DNA of 64,000 nucleotides from Haliclystus octoradiatus. Its lineage: Eukaryota; Cnidaria; Staurozoa; Stauromedusae; Haliclystidae. A model generated the notes under the pieces. It did not search any database, was not told the origin of the DNA, and was given only the letters and a program-made list of their open reading frames with translations. Both the position numbers and the translations under genes were made by a program. This document shows, piece after piece, positions 10,764 to 22,698 of this stretch (the first letter of the stretch is position 1; each line of letters opens with the position of its first letter). The DNA is taken from the NCBI GenBank assembly GCA_916610825.1, contig OU744449.1, positions 15,946,415-16,010,414 of the forward strand. Direction: 5' to 3'.

Positions 10764-12084
10764 TTGTCCTGGTCAACTTGCAAAGAACTTCATCTATTGG
10801 CACCAGCATACCCATTCCCTACTAATCCCATAACTGCAAACTCCATTACAAGCCCACCTGATGACATCAACGACTGTGAATCCATCAAAGTGCAGCTCCT
10901 TCATGAATATGCAGATGTCTTCTCATCAAAAGAACAGCTTACAGCAATGGAAGGTGAGCCGATGACGATTGAACTTCAGGAAAACGCTCAACCACACGCC
11001 TTGTACACCGCTAGAGCAATACCATATGCATGGCGTGATGAAGTTGAGCAGCTGTTGAAGGAAATGACCAATAAAGGTGTTATTCAACCAATCGACGAGC
11101 CATCCGAATGGGTTAGCCCAATGGTCGTTGTACCTAAGTCAAATGGAAAACCACGTATATGTGTCGATTTTACTCGTCTGAATAAATTTGTAAAACGCCC
11201 AACGCATCCTTTCAAACCACCGAAAGATGCTGTCGCTGCTATTCCAAACACATCAAAGTATTTCACTACTTTTGATGCCACATCAGGCTATTGGCAAATG
11301 CCTCTTCATGAAGACAGTCAAGCCCTCACCACATTCATCACTCCATTTGGCCGATACAAGTTCTTAAGAGCTCCAATTGGACTGATCAGCGCAGGCGACG
11401 TATACTGCAAACGAGGTGACCGCGCCTTAGAAGACATACCCAATGTATCAAAAGTAGTAGACGATATCCTGGTTCATGATGCTACATTTGCAGAACATAT
11501 TCAACATGTAAAAACCATATTAGATCGCTGTAGATCGAACAAAATCACCTTGAATCCTGAAAAATTTGTATTTGGTCAACCAAAAGTATCATTTGTTGGC
11601 TACATTGTGGGAAGAGATGGAATCGCAGCAGATGACAAAAAGTTAAAAGCAATTTCATCATTTCCAGCGCCTACTAACATTACTGAACTTCGGTCCTTTG
11701 TTGGACTGGTGAATCAGCTTACTGACTTCAGCACAGAATTGGCAGGTGTTTTAGCCCCTCTTCGTGGATTACTCAGTACTAAAAATGTATTCCAATGGAC
11801 ATCCGACTGTCAAATAGCTTTCGACAACACTAAAAAGGCGCATTTTGACGTAAATTTGCCAACATCCTTACACACAGATGCCTCAAGGCGTAACGGTTTG
11901 GGTTATGCCCTTCTACAAAAACATGAAGACAGATGGAGATTAATACAGTGTGGATCAAGATTTTTAACTTCAGCTGAGTCAAATTATGCTGTAGTTGAAC
12001 TAGAAATGCTTGCAATTCAGTGAGCCATCAACAAATGTAAACTATATCTTACTGGCCTTGATTTTGAAGTCATCACCGACCACA
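10764..12084 (+). pseudogene. Ty3/gypsy reverse transcriptase and RNase H (interrupted)
   Basis: RT palm signatures are clear: WVSPMVVVPKSNGKPRICVD, FTTFDATSGYWQMPL and the catalytic box VVDDILVH (usually YVDD). The connection region (FVGYIVGRDGI) and RNase H (LHTDASRRNGLGYAL, ELEMLAIQ) follow. A TGA at 12021-12023 sits where a Trp codon is usual. About 60 bp later, at ITDH, the frame is cut by the SINE; it resumes after 12473 (DHKPL position). The box change to VVDD, the stop and the insertion mark an inactive copy. Confidence 0.85.
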
Positions 12085-12463
12085 GGATTAGCGGTGGATC
12101 AGCTCAGATTGCGGAGCAACCGAACTTCAGATCGGATCATATCTGATCGACTGAGGTTCGAATCCCCCTAAGGTCAACTCAGCCTTGACTATATCTGAAA
12201 CATCAAATGAGTACGATCTGAGGATGGCGGATGGAATGGTCCAGAGGGAATTGCATTGTGAGTAGCTGCGGCGCATCGTTGCGCATTGACAATCGAGACC
12301 TATCTGTCATGAAATCTGTTGAAATTGATCTGCAGTGTCGCGGCTGAGATCAACAAAGAGCGTTTAAAATCATTGCTCTCAACGAAAAATGCCACTCATC
12401 TAGAAATAGAGGAGTGGTACGGGTGTCTTCGGTAGGGCGACACCGTCTACATTACTTTTATTT
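12085..12463 (+). mobile_element. tRNA-derived SINE (379 bp) inserted in RNase H
   Basis: It is flanked by the 10-bp duplication ACCGACCACA (12075-12084 and 12464-12473). The head is tRNA-like, with a pol III A-box-like GATCAGCTCAGATTGCGG and a perfect B box GGTTCGAATCC at 12155-12165. The body has no tRNA similarity, and the 3' end is short and T/A-rich (ACTTTTATTT). The duplication interrupts a coding codon run of the host element, so the SINE is younger than it. I do not recognise the family. Confidence 0.9.
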
Positions 12464-12490
12464 ACCGACCACAAGCCATTAATCCCAATC

Positions 12491-13854
12491 TTGAACACTC
12501 AGACATTGGACGTAATAGAAAATTCACATTTACAACGCCTCAAATTGAAGATGCAATCGTACCGCTTCAACACTTCTTGGCTAGCAGGACGCTTTCACGC
12601 ACTGGCCGACGCTTTGAGCAGAGCACCTGTGGCTGATCCTACTGAAGAAGATCATCATCCGCCCTTGGATTCACATGCTCAACTGCAGATCAACGCCATT
12701 GTCAATTCAATCGCTACTTCTCCAGACATATCAACAGATGACGATCATCTTCTCAGAGAACTAAACCAAGCAGCTGATGTCGACCAAGAGTATCAAGACC
12801 TCATCAACGCTATCAAAGAAGATTGTCAACCGTGCAACTTACCTTCACATTTGAAGCAGTACAAAGGTGTTCTTTTTGATCTATCATTGCAAGACCAATA
12901 TGTTCTTTACAATGGTTATCGCCTGCTGATACCACGGTCACAGCGACGTATGATGCTTGATCGTCTACATACTGCTCATCAAGGCATCGAGCGTACAAAA
13001 AGAAGAGCACAGCAATCATGCTACTGGCCTGGCATATCTAATGATATACGCAACATAGTTGAGTCTTGTGATGCCTGCAACATCCATCAGTATTCGCAAC
13101 AGAAAGAAACTTTCTCTCTGGCCAACACCCTAATAAACCATTTGAGCAGTGTTCAGCTGATTTATTCTCTGCTGGCACAAAAAAGTTTCTGGTCTACGTC
13201 GATCGTTACTCTGGATGGCCGTGTGTACATGATTACAATGCTGATCCTAATACTACAATGGTCACTTATTCCATGACCAACTTCTTCAGAGATTATGGTG
13301 CTCCTATAAATCTTCGCACTGATGGTGGACCACAATTCAAGTCAGAAGAATTTGATCAATTCTGCAAACACTGGGGAATCAAGCATGACCCATCGTCACC
13401 TTATTATCCTCAAAGCAATGGTCATGCCGAGGCTGGCGTCGAAGCCATGAAAATATTAATCAAGAAAAATATCACGGAAAACAACCACTTCAACAAAGCC
13501 AAGCTGAGTGAAGCCATTTTAGATTTTCGAAACACTCCAAAAGCTGATGGCTTATCACCAGCTCAAAGAATATTTGGTGTCCCCATGCGAACACGTCTAC
13601 CAACTCATCAGCTGGCATTTGACAGAAAATGGTATAAGACTGCAACGGAGGCTGATGAATTTTCTGCGAAGACAAAATTAACAAACATCGATCATTACAA
13701 TGAAGATGCCCGTAATCTTGTCCCATTGGTCATTGGCGATGAAGTACGAATTCAAGATACTACCAGTAAACGCTGGGATAGAGTCGGTCTCATTACAACT
13801 ACGCGTTGCCATTTCGACGATATCTTGTCAAACTTCCATCTGGCACTGTTCTAA
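12491..13854 (+). pseudogene. Ty3/gypsy RNase H end and integrase (frameshifted)
   Basis: It begins with the end of RNase H (FHALADALSRAPV), then an integrase zinc domain (HTAHQGIERTKRRAQQSCYW ... CDAC). The core follows with first Asp VYVDRYSGWP (about 13190), second Asp LRTDGGPQFKSEEF, and YPQSNGHAEAGVEAMK, where the Glu is within HAEAGVEA. A frameshift between about 13115 and 13135 separates the zinc domain from the core. The C-terminal part (VIGDEVRIQD) shifts again near 13800. Confidence 0.85.
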
Positions 13855-13887
13855 CAAGAAACAGAAGACACCTCCGGAAGCCGAAGA

Positions 13888-13991
13888 AGACTCATCCAAC
13901 ATCCAATGACGAGACGACTCATCCAACATCCAATGACGAGACGACTCATCCAACATCCAAGGACGAGACGACTCATCCAACATCCAATGAG
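13888..13991 (+). repeat. 27-bp minisatellite in the pol C-terminus
   Basis: About 3.8 copies of a 27-bp unit (ACTCATCCAACATCCAATGA then CGAGACG) with one G/T difference in the third copy. The unit is a multiple of 3 and encodes a 9-residue repeat containing NDETTHPTS, so copy-number changes would stay in frame. Confidence 0.9.
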
Positions 13992-14150
13992 AAGAAAAAT
14001 TATCCAAAACGGATAAGATGGATAAGTGAAAATATTCAAGTGAGTTTGTCTGAATTCGAACTGACACGAGTTGACATGAGCCTAGCGCGAGTTGAGATTC
14101 TTTTCTTCGTTATTGGCGTTGATTTCTTCATATTCTAATTCCCCATTTTG

Positions 14151-16997
14151 CCTCAATAGCAAAATAAGCAATACCTTTGAGTCAGTTAGTTAGTTAATTT
14201 GTATGTGGGTAATATTGCGAAGATGTTTGTGCGATTTTATGGTCGCACACATCACTTCACACAACAAGCATAGGCCTATTATAATTTTCTAAGGGTTAGG
14301 CGAAATTCACAAGCTTTGTTAAGAAAACATCATCGTAAGAACATGATACATCATCATTTATCCAGAGCCTTCAAGTTTGAATTAATTATTTTTCCAAAGA
14401 GCAGAGACATTTGAGCTTAAGATCAATTTTGCTTCTTAAAAAGTCATTAACAGACACAACTGCCTCGGACTTTGCTGAAATACTCTCGGGAACTACGTAA
14501 ATATAATAGTAAAACCAATTTAATATAACACAATATCACACGTTTAAGGGCCATCCATGAAGTACTCAGAGAGTCAGAGTCAGACTGGACCCTCCCTGTA
14601 TTCAGCAGTACACTTTCAAATAACCCGCCTACCTTTCATGTACGCCAGGCTACTTGCAAAGATTCCCCCTCTTCTCACTAGTCTCTGCTTTTGTTGTTGT
14701 GGTTTGAGCAAGCAAGGCAACAGATTCTTTAAAATTGCTGATTAAATTGCTTTAGATAGATTGTAGAGCTTTTGCTACTCTTCGTGTGCCTCCAGTGCCA
14801 AACCTTTTCAGGGACGATTTAAAGATACATCTGTAGGCCTACTGTGATGATTGGTACCCCTCCACCTTGTATCCGCAACTGTACGCTTGTGATGTAATTT
14901 CCGAAATCTCCAATAACGAAATATCACCAGCAATCGTCTGCAAATTATTAATGAAACGTAATTCTGTTGCCCCAAAACATTTCCAGGGAACGCTCTTTCT
15001 TCTCAGGGGTGCAATCACCCTTCTCTGCAATCTGGTTTATTGATGACCGCTGATTATTTCACATTGAATTTACATCCTACACTATTTACATCCAGAAGCG
15101 GATAAAAATTGACATTTTTTATGATTCATAAGCCAAACCTCAGCAGAAAATTCACATTTACATTCACATTTATAAGAGCAATTACCGGAAGGCTATGATA
15201 TTTCACATAAAACTAAATGCAAGAAGAAGTAGGCCTAATTCATCATTTATGCTTTTAAATACACCCTCAAAACGTTTTATTAAATTTGACTCCTGCAACC
15301 TATTGTTTCCCGCTACATGAGATCAGACTTTTCATTAGATATTGAACAACATCATATTTTGGTTGTAATCATACTTCAAGTTCTTTCAAAATTTCTGACA
15401 GAATTTGTAGAGAGAGTGCTGGATTTTTTCATGAAATGTATCGTTAAGTTTTATTATTGACTTTCCTTCCATGCCAAGTTGTTGCTGTTGCCCAGTTTTT
15501 TTTTGGTTTAAAGGATATTTCTTTGCAAAAGTATGTCTTGGAAGCCATTATCAGATTGGTATCAATCTTGCAGCATCTTTTAGCATGCATTAAAGATGTT
15601 GTCATTGAGGCGACCATCATCCATTTCAATTAGCTATCAAAAAAGACATAACTAAGTTAATGATCTGTACATTCTACACATCACACATGTCACAAGAAAC
15701 ATAACAGACCAAATGGTTGCTCCTGTGAGAGATTGTTACAAATTCAACTTGATAATGTAGTACCTTCCTTTCATGCATCAATAATACATGTATGCGAATG
15801 CGATTCATGTTGAATGGATTTCTGATACCTGTAATGCAGTTGAGCAAATTTACACCTCGCTGGAAAGCTTCAGATTCAGGTCTTCACATCTGCAAATGAC
15901 AATTGATTGTTTCATTGTTAACATAGTGTTATATTCAAGCTTTCTAGCAAAATTTGGCCCTCCCTGTAAGCAGCAGTACATTTTCAAATGACCCCTGGAG
16001 GCTATCTGTTGTTTCTACTTATTCTATTTATCCACTCTCAACATCCTTGTTGGGACAATTTTTTATGTAAATTATTCTTGGTTAGTGTGGATAGATTAAT
16101 GTTGCAAATTTTCGAATTTCAGGAGAAGTCAACTGCGTAGCCTCCAGATGTCGCTATGGTGTATTCTAGATTATTATGTGTGTCATTAGTTGGGTCTGTT
16201 CTAAGTTTATGATATACAACTATTGATTATAAGATTTTTGACTGTATAATATTTGCTGCTTATATTTGATCATTATTAAATGGAGTGTGTCATGTTTCAA
16301 ATGCATCACTTGCTACAAATTATCATTCGACTAATGTATATGTTTTGTTCATATTCACTTGTATTTGAAATAATAGCTAGATATAATATTTGAAATGAAA
16401 TTCTATGGTACAGTTATAAATGTTTGGAGGTCATAGTTTTCAAAGTTACAATTCTTTGTTGCCCTTCAGAAAATTGAGATCATTTTTAGATTTTGTTGTT
16501 GTTTTGTTTCCCAATTTTTTCAGGGGCCGTTTGCCCGTTTCAGGATTTTTTCAAGGGCTGTTCTCATAAAAAATTCCCCAAGTCCCGTTAATAGAGAGGC
16601 CATTCCATTATTTCCATTTTTAAAAGAATGACGAAAGTGTTCCTTTAGCTCAATATATTGATTAACTAGCTGTTTATGGATTCCATGGTAGCAGGAATTA
16701 CCATTACAAGTATGTTATTAGAATAAATCTCATGAAGGGTCCTTGACATTTCCTGTTTAGACAACACACTTTTAAAGGATAATTCAATGAGTACATCAAG
16801 TCACATGGTACATGGGTACAGCATTGTCATGGCTGCAATAGACAGGTGGTTGCTGTACAGAGGTGGCAAAATTGGGAAAATAAAAAAACTTTTTGAGATT
16901 CATCCCTTGCAAGTAGTCTTCTTACTAGCCTACTGTATTTCATATTTAATTTGTATGCTGCAGAGATGGATCTGTATATGACTGACTGCTTACTTAC
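14151..16997. other. Non-coding stretch, no recognised gene
   Basis: AT-rich with short open frames only. A minus frame at 15030-14839 is mildly protein-like but starts with TTG and matches no family I know. Confidence 0.45.
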
Positions 16998-17116
16998 TTT
17001 GCAAACTTTTGGTTTGGGCTGTGATTTCCCATGCTGGCAGACATACACCTTCCGATTCAAAGCTATATACGGTACGTCATTGTTGTACATAATATGAATT
17101 TTCACATCAGATAGTT
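16998..17116 (-). CDS. Candidate internal exon, unknown protein
   Basis: The minus strand shows a pyrimidine-containing acceptor (TTTCTTACATCTCAG) ending at 17117 and a strong donor GTAAGT at 16997-16992. Between them are 2 bases plus 39 stop-free codons, including NNDVPYIALNRKVYVCQHGK and KPKVCK, with two Cys and one His in a VCQHGK context. The composition looks coding, and Cys/His spacing hints at a small zinc site, but I do not recognise the protein. No consistent join to another exon was found: the candidate at 17259-17520 does not give a matching phase. Confidence 0.35.
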
Positions 17117-17258
17117 CTGAGATGTAAGAAATTCCTTAATTGAGATGATTTCTCACAAGTAACAGGACATTCCCAAAGTAGTTTTGTTGTTTGCATTTTT
17201 ACAGTTGTTTAATTGTCATACCTGTTTTTCCAAAACCCTTCTAGCAGTATTCCACACT

Positions 17259-17520
17259 ACAAAAGTTGTTGTTGTTGCCAAGCTGAAATGCCTGATAAGT
17301 TTTCAGCTGCATCTAGGTCTATCGCTGTCCCGCTTGACTTGGTATCTTGTCTTGAAGACAGAGATTCCCATGCTGCTTGAGGTTTAATACTGGTTTGTTC
17401 TATTTGACCAGATTCTATTATGATGGGATTACGTTCCAGTTCCAGAGTACTGACTTCATCTTCTTCCAATTTTTCAACTGATGCTACTACTGGATTGATC
17501 CATTTCAAATTATTAATCAA
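17259..17520 (-). other. Candidate coding stretch, frame broken at both ends
   Basis: A stop-free minus frame with protein-like composition (NNLKWINPVVASVEKLEEDE, LELERNPIIIESGQIEQ). It lacks an ATG: an ATG at about 17537 lies in a different frame and meets TGA after five codons. At the 3' end the frame stops in a CAA run, while a different frame stays open to a donor-like CAG/GTATGA. This could be an exon with sequence errors, a pseudogene or chance. I assign no function. Confidence 0.25.
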
Positions 17521-17597
17521 AATCCGTGATCCATGTTAAAACGAACAATAAAAGGATTGATCTCTTTGATCTGACGACACGTGTGATTTGAATCATA

Positions 17598-17609
17598 TTT
17601 CCCGCCAAA
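17598..17609. promoter_or_regulatory. E2F-like site
   Basis: TTTCCCGCCAAA (reverse TTTGGCGGGAAA) is an exact match to the E2F consensus. It lies about 80 bp upstream of the candidate minus-strand coding stretch. A single 12-mer match in 64 kb of AT-rich DNA is suggestive only. Confidence 0.35.
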
Positions 17610-17829
17610 AATCATGGATTTCTATGCGTGGGACGTTTGATTTAAAAATCAAGACTTTGATTGAGAACGGGAGAAACAATTCAATTTTTTCATAATTTAC
17701 GTTATATGTGAAGATATTATTACGGTTATTATTATTACTGAACAGTAAAGGAACATCATCTAAACTTTTCGCGAATTCTTTTGGGGATTTTTGTTCTGCA
17801 ATTCTTCGGCATGTTTATTCAAAATGACT

Positions 17830-18123
17830 CTCAACTCGTGTCAGCCTCAATTCAACTTGTATCAGCTTCATAAAAACATATCAAAATAGCAGCCAATTTC
17901 ATCGCTCTGGATGCTTCCTTATAGGGCATAAATGATCCAAACTGATGTAAAATGATGCTGTAAGACTTTGATGGGTTTTCTTGGTATATCGTAAGCATAA
18001 ACAACAAACTACTTCTGTTCTTTTTTATATTTCTACACTATCAACTCGTGTCAGCCTCAATTCAACTTGTATCAGCTTGATAAAAACATATCAACATAAA
18101 CAGCTAACATCATCGCTCTGGAT
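17830..18123 (+). repeat. Direct repeat of about 85 bp, two copies
   Basis: CAACTCGTGTCAGCCTCAAT ... ATCGCTCTGGATGC occurs at about 17830-17915 and again at about 18038-18123 with a few substitutions. The spacing of about 208 bp suggests a local duplication. No coding is seen. Confidence 0.75.
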
Positions 18124-19133
18124 GCATATATTATTGCGCTTGCCTCGCAAAATATGTTATCCTACATATTCCCCTTATAATTTTGATGAGCAATGAAGTC
18201 AAGGCAATCGTGAAAGCTTATATGTTGCAGCACGCTTGCAGTTACTAAACTACGAGACAAACGCCATTACTTACTGAATGCGATTAAGTTGACGATAGAC
18301 GCAAAAGCAACATTACGTGGAAACGTAACCGCGCTCGTACTATTGAAAAAGTAGACTGGATACTAAATAGAGCTGACGCGAGTTGAATTTTCCGTTTTCC
18401 GAACAGTATCCACCGCGAGATTCGAGATTCGAGGCTGCACTGAAAGAAGGTTGAGCGCCAAAATTCCAAAATTCATACCATATCAGATATCTACATGTGT
18501 GTGTGTGTGCTGTGTTTTCGTTATTTTATTCTGACATTCTGATTCACCAGTCGTCCAATTGGCTGACGCAAAAAGTTCATTTATACGTTTATAATTTCCA
18601 CATCATTAATTTGAATAATTCATCTCACATTACACGCATTCATTTTACTTAATGGTCTTTACATTAAGCACAGTGCAACAATTTGCAAATGAATAATTTA
18701 CCGTCATGGTGAAGACCATTGTGAAGATCCAGGTACGATTTAGTTTTATGCGGTTTAGTTCACACTACTCCAGGCAGAGAGAGGCAGGTCAAGCGAGAGA
18801 AGTAACCACAATGATGTATTTGTTTACAAAGGCTGTTCGCGGTAGTGGTTCAAGATTGACATATGTGACATGACATAATGGTTCTATCACATGATCGAAT
18901 TAATAATTACCAAATGAATAGTCACATGGATATGAAGTCTTTTACGGGCATTATTGTATTTCACAGTTCACGATCGACTGTGAAATTCAACTCAACAGAA
19001 GCCTTGACAAAAATATTCTCCTGTGTTGTATGGGATGACATATGCACACAAATAACTGGATTTATCGATAAAGGATCAAAAAAGAAGTGCTGTAGCACCA
19101 CAGTGTATGAATATGCAAAGTAGTAGCAATGCA
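18124..19133. other. Non-coding, putative upstream region of the lectin gene
   Basis: Nothing is recognised except a short (TG)n run near 18497. It would contain the promoter of the lectin gene if the exon at 19134 is its first coding exon. I see no clear TATA box. Confidence 0.35.
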
Positions 19134-19170
19134 ATGATGCTTGTTCTCTTTATTTTTGTGGCTTTCCAAT
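19134..19170 (+). CDS. Multi-CTLD gene, putative signal-peptide exon
   Basis: ATG ATG at 19134 opens a short, very hydrophobic stretch (MMLVLFIFVAFQ) that ends one base into a codon at a consensus donor, GTGAGT (19171-19176). The CTLD1 exon at 22699 needs exactly this phase (one base carried over) and would complete a Cys codon, so the predicted product is secreted. In-frame ATGs also occur at 19107 and 19113 and would lengthen the N-terminus by a few polar residues. The call rests on phase, hydrophobicity and donor only, without transcript support. Confidence 0.5.
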
Positions 19171-20194
19171 GTGAGTTTGTTGCTAACAATGATTCGACCT
19201 TTGATCGGTGATTGTTTTATCAGACTGGTTGTACATATATTATATCATTTAAAATCGATTACAATCAATACGGCGTGTTTTATAATTGGTGACAGTCAAT
19301 CGGTCATTCTATTGTTGTCTGGCTGTTGATCAGCAATTCAGTATGAAGCTGTAGGATCTTTAATTATTTTCTCGACTTTTGAAGTGGATCACCCCGTTTT
19401 TATTGTTTGAAACCAATTTGTCAACATCATCATTAATATTCCAAACATTGCCTCAAACAGTAGAGAAATCCGCCCTTTTATTAAAATTATCACTGATCGA
19501 TAATAACAGAGTTTTGTTACTTTGATTTATTTGGAATATTGTGATGTTGTTGTACATTCGTGATCCGTCCCTCTAATTGTCATTTCTATTTTTCAAGAAT
19601 AACAATATCTTTTAATCACAAAATGACTTTTTTACTGATTGATTTTCAATGTTTGAACAAAACTCATCATTAAACCCTACCCTGAAGGCAACAGAGAGAG
19701 AGAGATCTTTGTTTCTCATCTGATCTCATATCTAACAATAGTTATCCGTACGCCTAATTGTTCTTAGTCAAAAAGCAATGTTTAATAGCGTTTACAAGTG
19801 CATATATATAGTGGAGCAGCTATGATATTTTTCTGCAAATTATGATACAAGCATACAAGTAGGCAATGATGTTTCGGTAGGGGACAGCTATATCGGACTA
19901 CTTTTGTTGCAATCATACAAATATCCTTGTTCAAATGGCAAGTAACTTTTTGCATCCATGAATCTCTAAAATGCATCAATGAGGGCCCCTGAAACATAAG
20001 GAACATTGAAAATTCTCAATGTAGGCCTATGCATGCTCCAAGCCCCCTATACCAAAGGTCTCTGATGGACTGTGACTACAGTTCCTCCACTAATAAAAAC
20101 CAGAATATAAACATATGTCTTAATCTTTATTAGGCCTGTAACTGTTCTACCTACCAATGAATCTCCCGCATTATTGATTTAATTGAATTAACAA

Positions 20195-20362
20195 ATGTGT
20201 TCTTGGAATTCGACAACCAGTTAAATTTGATACCAAAAAGGAGACCAATACAATTAATATAGTTGAAATAGCATATAATCTTTCTTATGCAAAACACAAG
20301 TCAAACTAAAAAATCGAAGAACGTCCCAACCACAACTGGAAAACAGCAATCCTAATGATATA
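20195..20362 (+). repeat. Dispersed repeat, copy 2 (partner at 790-940)
   Basis: Diverged copy of the repeat at 790-940, sharing GTGTTCTTGGAA at the start and CAACTGGAAAACAGCAATCC near the end. It is followed by a short (TA)n. Confidence 0.55.
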
Positions 20363-20726
20363 TATATATTAAGGGCATTTTAATTGTGACCAACTTTTAG
20401 AATCCAGAACATGTTTTTGGTAGAGTTGTATTATGTCTACTAGCTGTTTCTTCCAAGTTTTCAAAAAGTGATTGAGCAAAAGTAGCGTACTGCAGTAAAT
20501 GCCTCCTAATTGAAAAATCCTTTTCGCTTCACCACTCTTCTTCATTATGAAAAATAAGCAGGTTCTTGGCGGTGGAGATTGGAGAAAGATTGAGACCCAA
20601 AATTGTCCCTTTGACTGTATTTTTTGAGGAGGTAATCATCGCGCGAAGCGAACACACAAGAACAACATGTACAAATAGAAAATGTTTCTCTATCCAAAGA
20701 AGCAAACTCCCAATATCTGGGATATA

Positions 20727-22419
20727 CAGTCAAACTCCTCGGAAGCGACCACTCAAGGGACCCTCCGGTTATGGTCACTAACAAGGAGTGGTCGCTGAAT
20801 AAGAACAATAGAAATATAGAACAATGGGTGGAAAAAATAGAAAATTAATCTTCGGCAACCGACTTACTAATTTGAAAATAGCTAATTTTATTGGCAAAAA
20901 TATACAACAGTGTGTCATGTTATTTCAATGTTCTAGAAATTTCATTTGTTCACCAATGTTCTCATAGTTTGTTTCTGAGTAGGCTATATTATTATATGGT
21001 ATTTTATGGAAGCGAATTGAATCACCAAATGATGTTCAAATATAAATTAAAACTCAATAATCAAATGGTAAAACAAAGTACAGTATTAGATTGTTTGAAT
21101 CAAGTTGAAATATTATTTTTCTAAATAAGCTTAAATAGTTAAAAGCCTCTTTTCCCATAATCTTTTCTTCTCAATAAACTTCGTAATTTAAAACTTTGAA
21201 ATCACAACAACGTATTAACACCACAACGTCTTTTGCGTGTTTGAATGGTCTACAAAAATCCCTCAATTAATATGACAAATACACTCTCAAGTTAGGTTAT
21301 GGCTATACGGCATATTTTGAGCAAAAATAATGCAGGCGTGTTTAATTTGAGCATTAATTACGCCTAAAATACGCCTGGAGAACGCCTTATAGCGTGCATT
21401 AGATACGCTTGTTACATTTTAACCGGTTAAAATGCCAAAATACGCCTGGGCTAGGCGTATTTAAATGCAAATACGCCTTTGACACCTCTCAAATGCACCT
21501 TTGAACTTGAACTATGCAGGTGAAAATGAAGGCAGATAAAATGCCATCCTAGGTAATCCAATGATAATCCTTAATTATTCGTAAATTATTTCAACAAAGT
21601 TTGTAAGTTTGTAATTTTTATTTTCAATGGGTATTTCTTGAACAGCGTATGTTTATTGTTTCTGTATGTTGATTATTATCTTAAACATGGCTTGTAACAA
21701 ACGATTTCCCTCCACGACTTTGTTTATAATTTTTGGATAAACTTTTGATATCATATTGCCTCATGACGAAAACAATATCTTGTCTCATGCCGTGGAGAAC
21801 AATAATTGTGTAAAACGCACTAATCAGAAAATTTGATTTAATTTCGCCTGTTTAGCGCGCCTCATGTTCAAACATCTCGGAGGTGTATTTCGAGGCGTAA
21901 ATAATGCATTAAATACGCCTGCATTATTTTTGCTCAAAATACGCCGTATAGCCATAGCCTTACTCGAAATCGATCCTATTTTGAGCTACATTGCTATGGC
22001 AATTAATTGATGGAGCGAACGTGATGAATTTTAAGTGCTTTGTTTGTGAATTGAAATGTAAAAGAAAATCGTTCTGCCATGACAACAGAAGATCACGCTT
22101 CTGTGAACATAATCCAAAACGTAAATTAAAGCGAAAATACAACATTATCTGTTTCAGAATAAGGCACAAATAATATTTAGACAATATTTCAATAATGTCT
22201 ACCTTAAAGTAGCGCTGCTAACTATTCATATATTAATAGCGGTCGCTCAAAACAATGAATAGTCAAAATGGGACCGAAAGGGGCAGTCACTGGTCGCGTT
22301 TGAAGAGTGGTCACTAAATACAACACTTTTCTATTGTTTCATTCGACGGCGGACCGAAGCGTGATCACTTACAGAGAGTGTCCGCTTAATAAGAGTGGTC
22401 GCTATGACGAGCTTGACTG
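20727..22419. mobile_element. pogo/Tigger-like MITE (TA-flanked)
   Basis: The ends are CAGTCAAACTCCTCGGAAGC and its inverse (CAGTCAAGCTCGTCATAGCG on the other strand), with GACCAC following. TA lies on both sides (20725-20726 and 22420-22421). CAGT ends and TA duplication fit the Tc1/mariner superfamily, pogo/Tigger group. Subterminal GTGGTCGCT and GTGGTCACT words recur. No transposase is seen. A Harbinger-like MITE is nested at 21295-21959. The element lies in the first intron of the lectin gene. Confidence 0.8.
21295..21959. mobile_element. PIF/Harbinger-like MITE nested in the pogo-like MITE
   Basis: Inverted ends of about 45 bp: GGTTATGGCTATACGGC then TATTTTGAGCAAAAATAATG and AGGCGT, with the inverse at the right. 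TTA flanks both sides (21292-21294 and 21960-21962). ACGCC(T) words recur inside the arms. It is non-coding. Confidence 0.85.
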
Positions 22420-22698
22420 TACACTACAATTAGTGAATCTATCTGGATAAATTTGATGAAAGTAATTTCAATCAATCATAGCTCAGTTTCGGTTTTTATC
22501 ATGCATTGACATATATTGTAGCCTATTCGGGACTGCATAGCTTCACTAATGAAGGCATAGATATTGCTTCAAAATTCTTATTACTTTTGAATAGTTCTTG
22601 CACGAAGCTTATTAACTATATTTGATAGGTTATTTCAAAGATACTTGTGAAAACCTACTCTTATGTGTGCATTGTGCAATATGTTTATATAATTTTAG

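Larger units (their letters stand above)
8820..14150 (+). mobile_element. Decayed Ty3/gypsy retrotransposon, gag-pol, split by a SINE
   Basis: Domains run in normal gypsy order: gag, zinc knuckle, protease, RT, RNase H, H2C2 integrase. They are broken by stops and frameshifts and by a SINE at 12085-12463. A possible leader with TGGCAACGTTTCC near 8842 could be a primer-binding site. I could not find a matching pair of LTRs, so the outer boundaries are approximate. Confidence 0.7.

Noticed and set aside
20545..20808. Overlapping frames on both strands near the pogo-like MITE end
   Set aside because: They cover the inverted terminal repeat; no domain.
22647..22698. GTG-initiated N-terminus in front of CTLD1
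   Set aside because: The stretch ends in a splice acceptor (AATTTTAG) and is intronic. A phase-matched signal exon exists at 19134.
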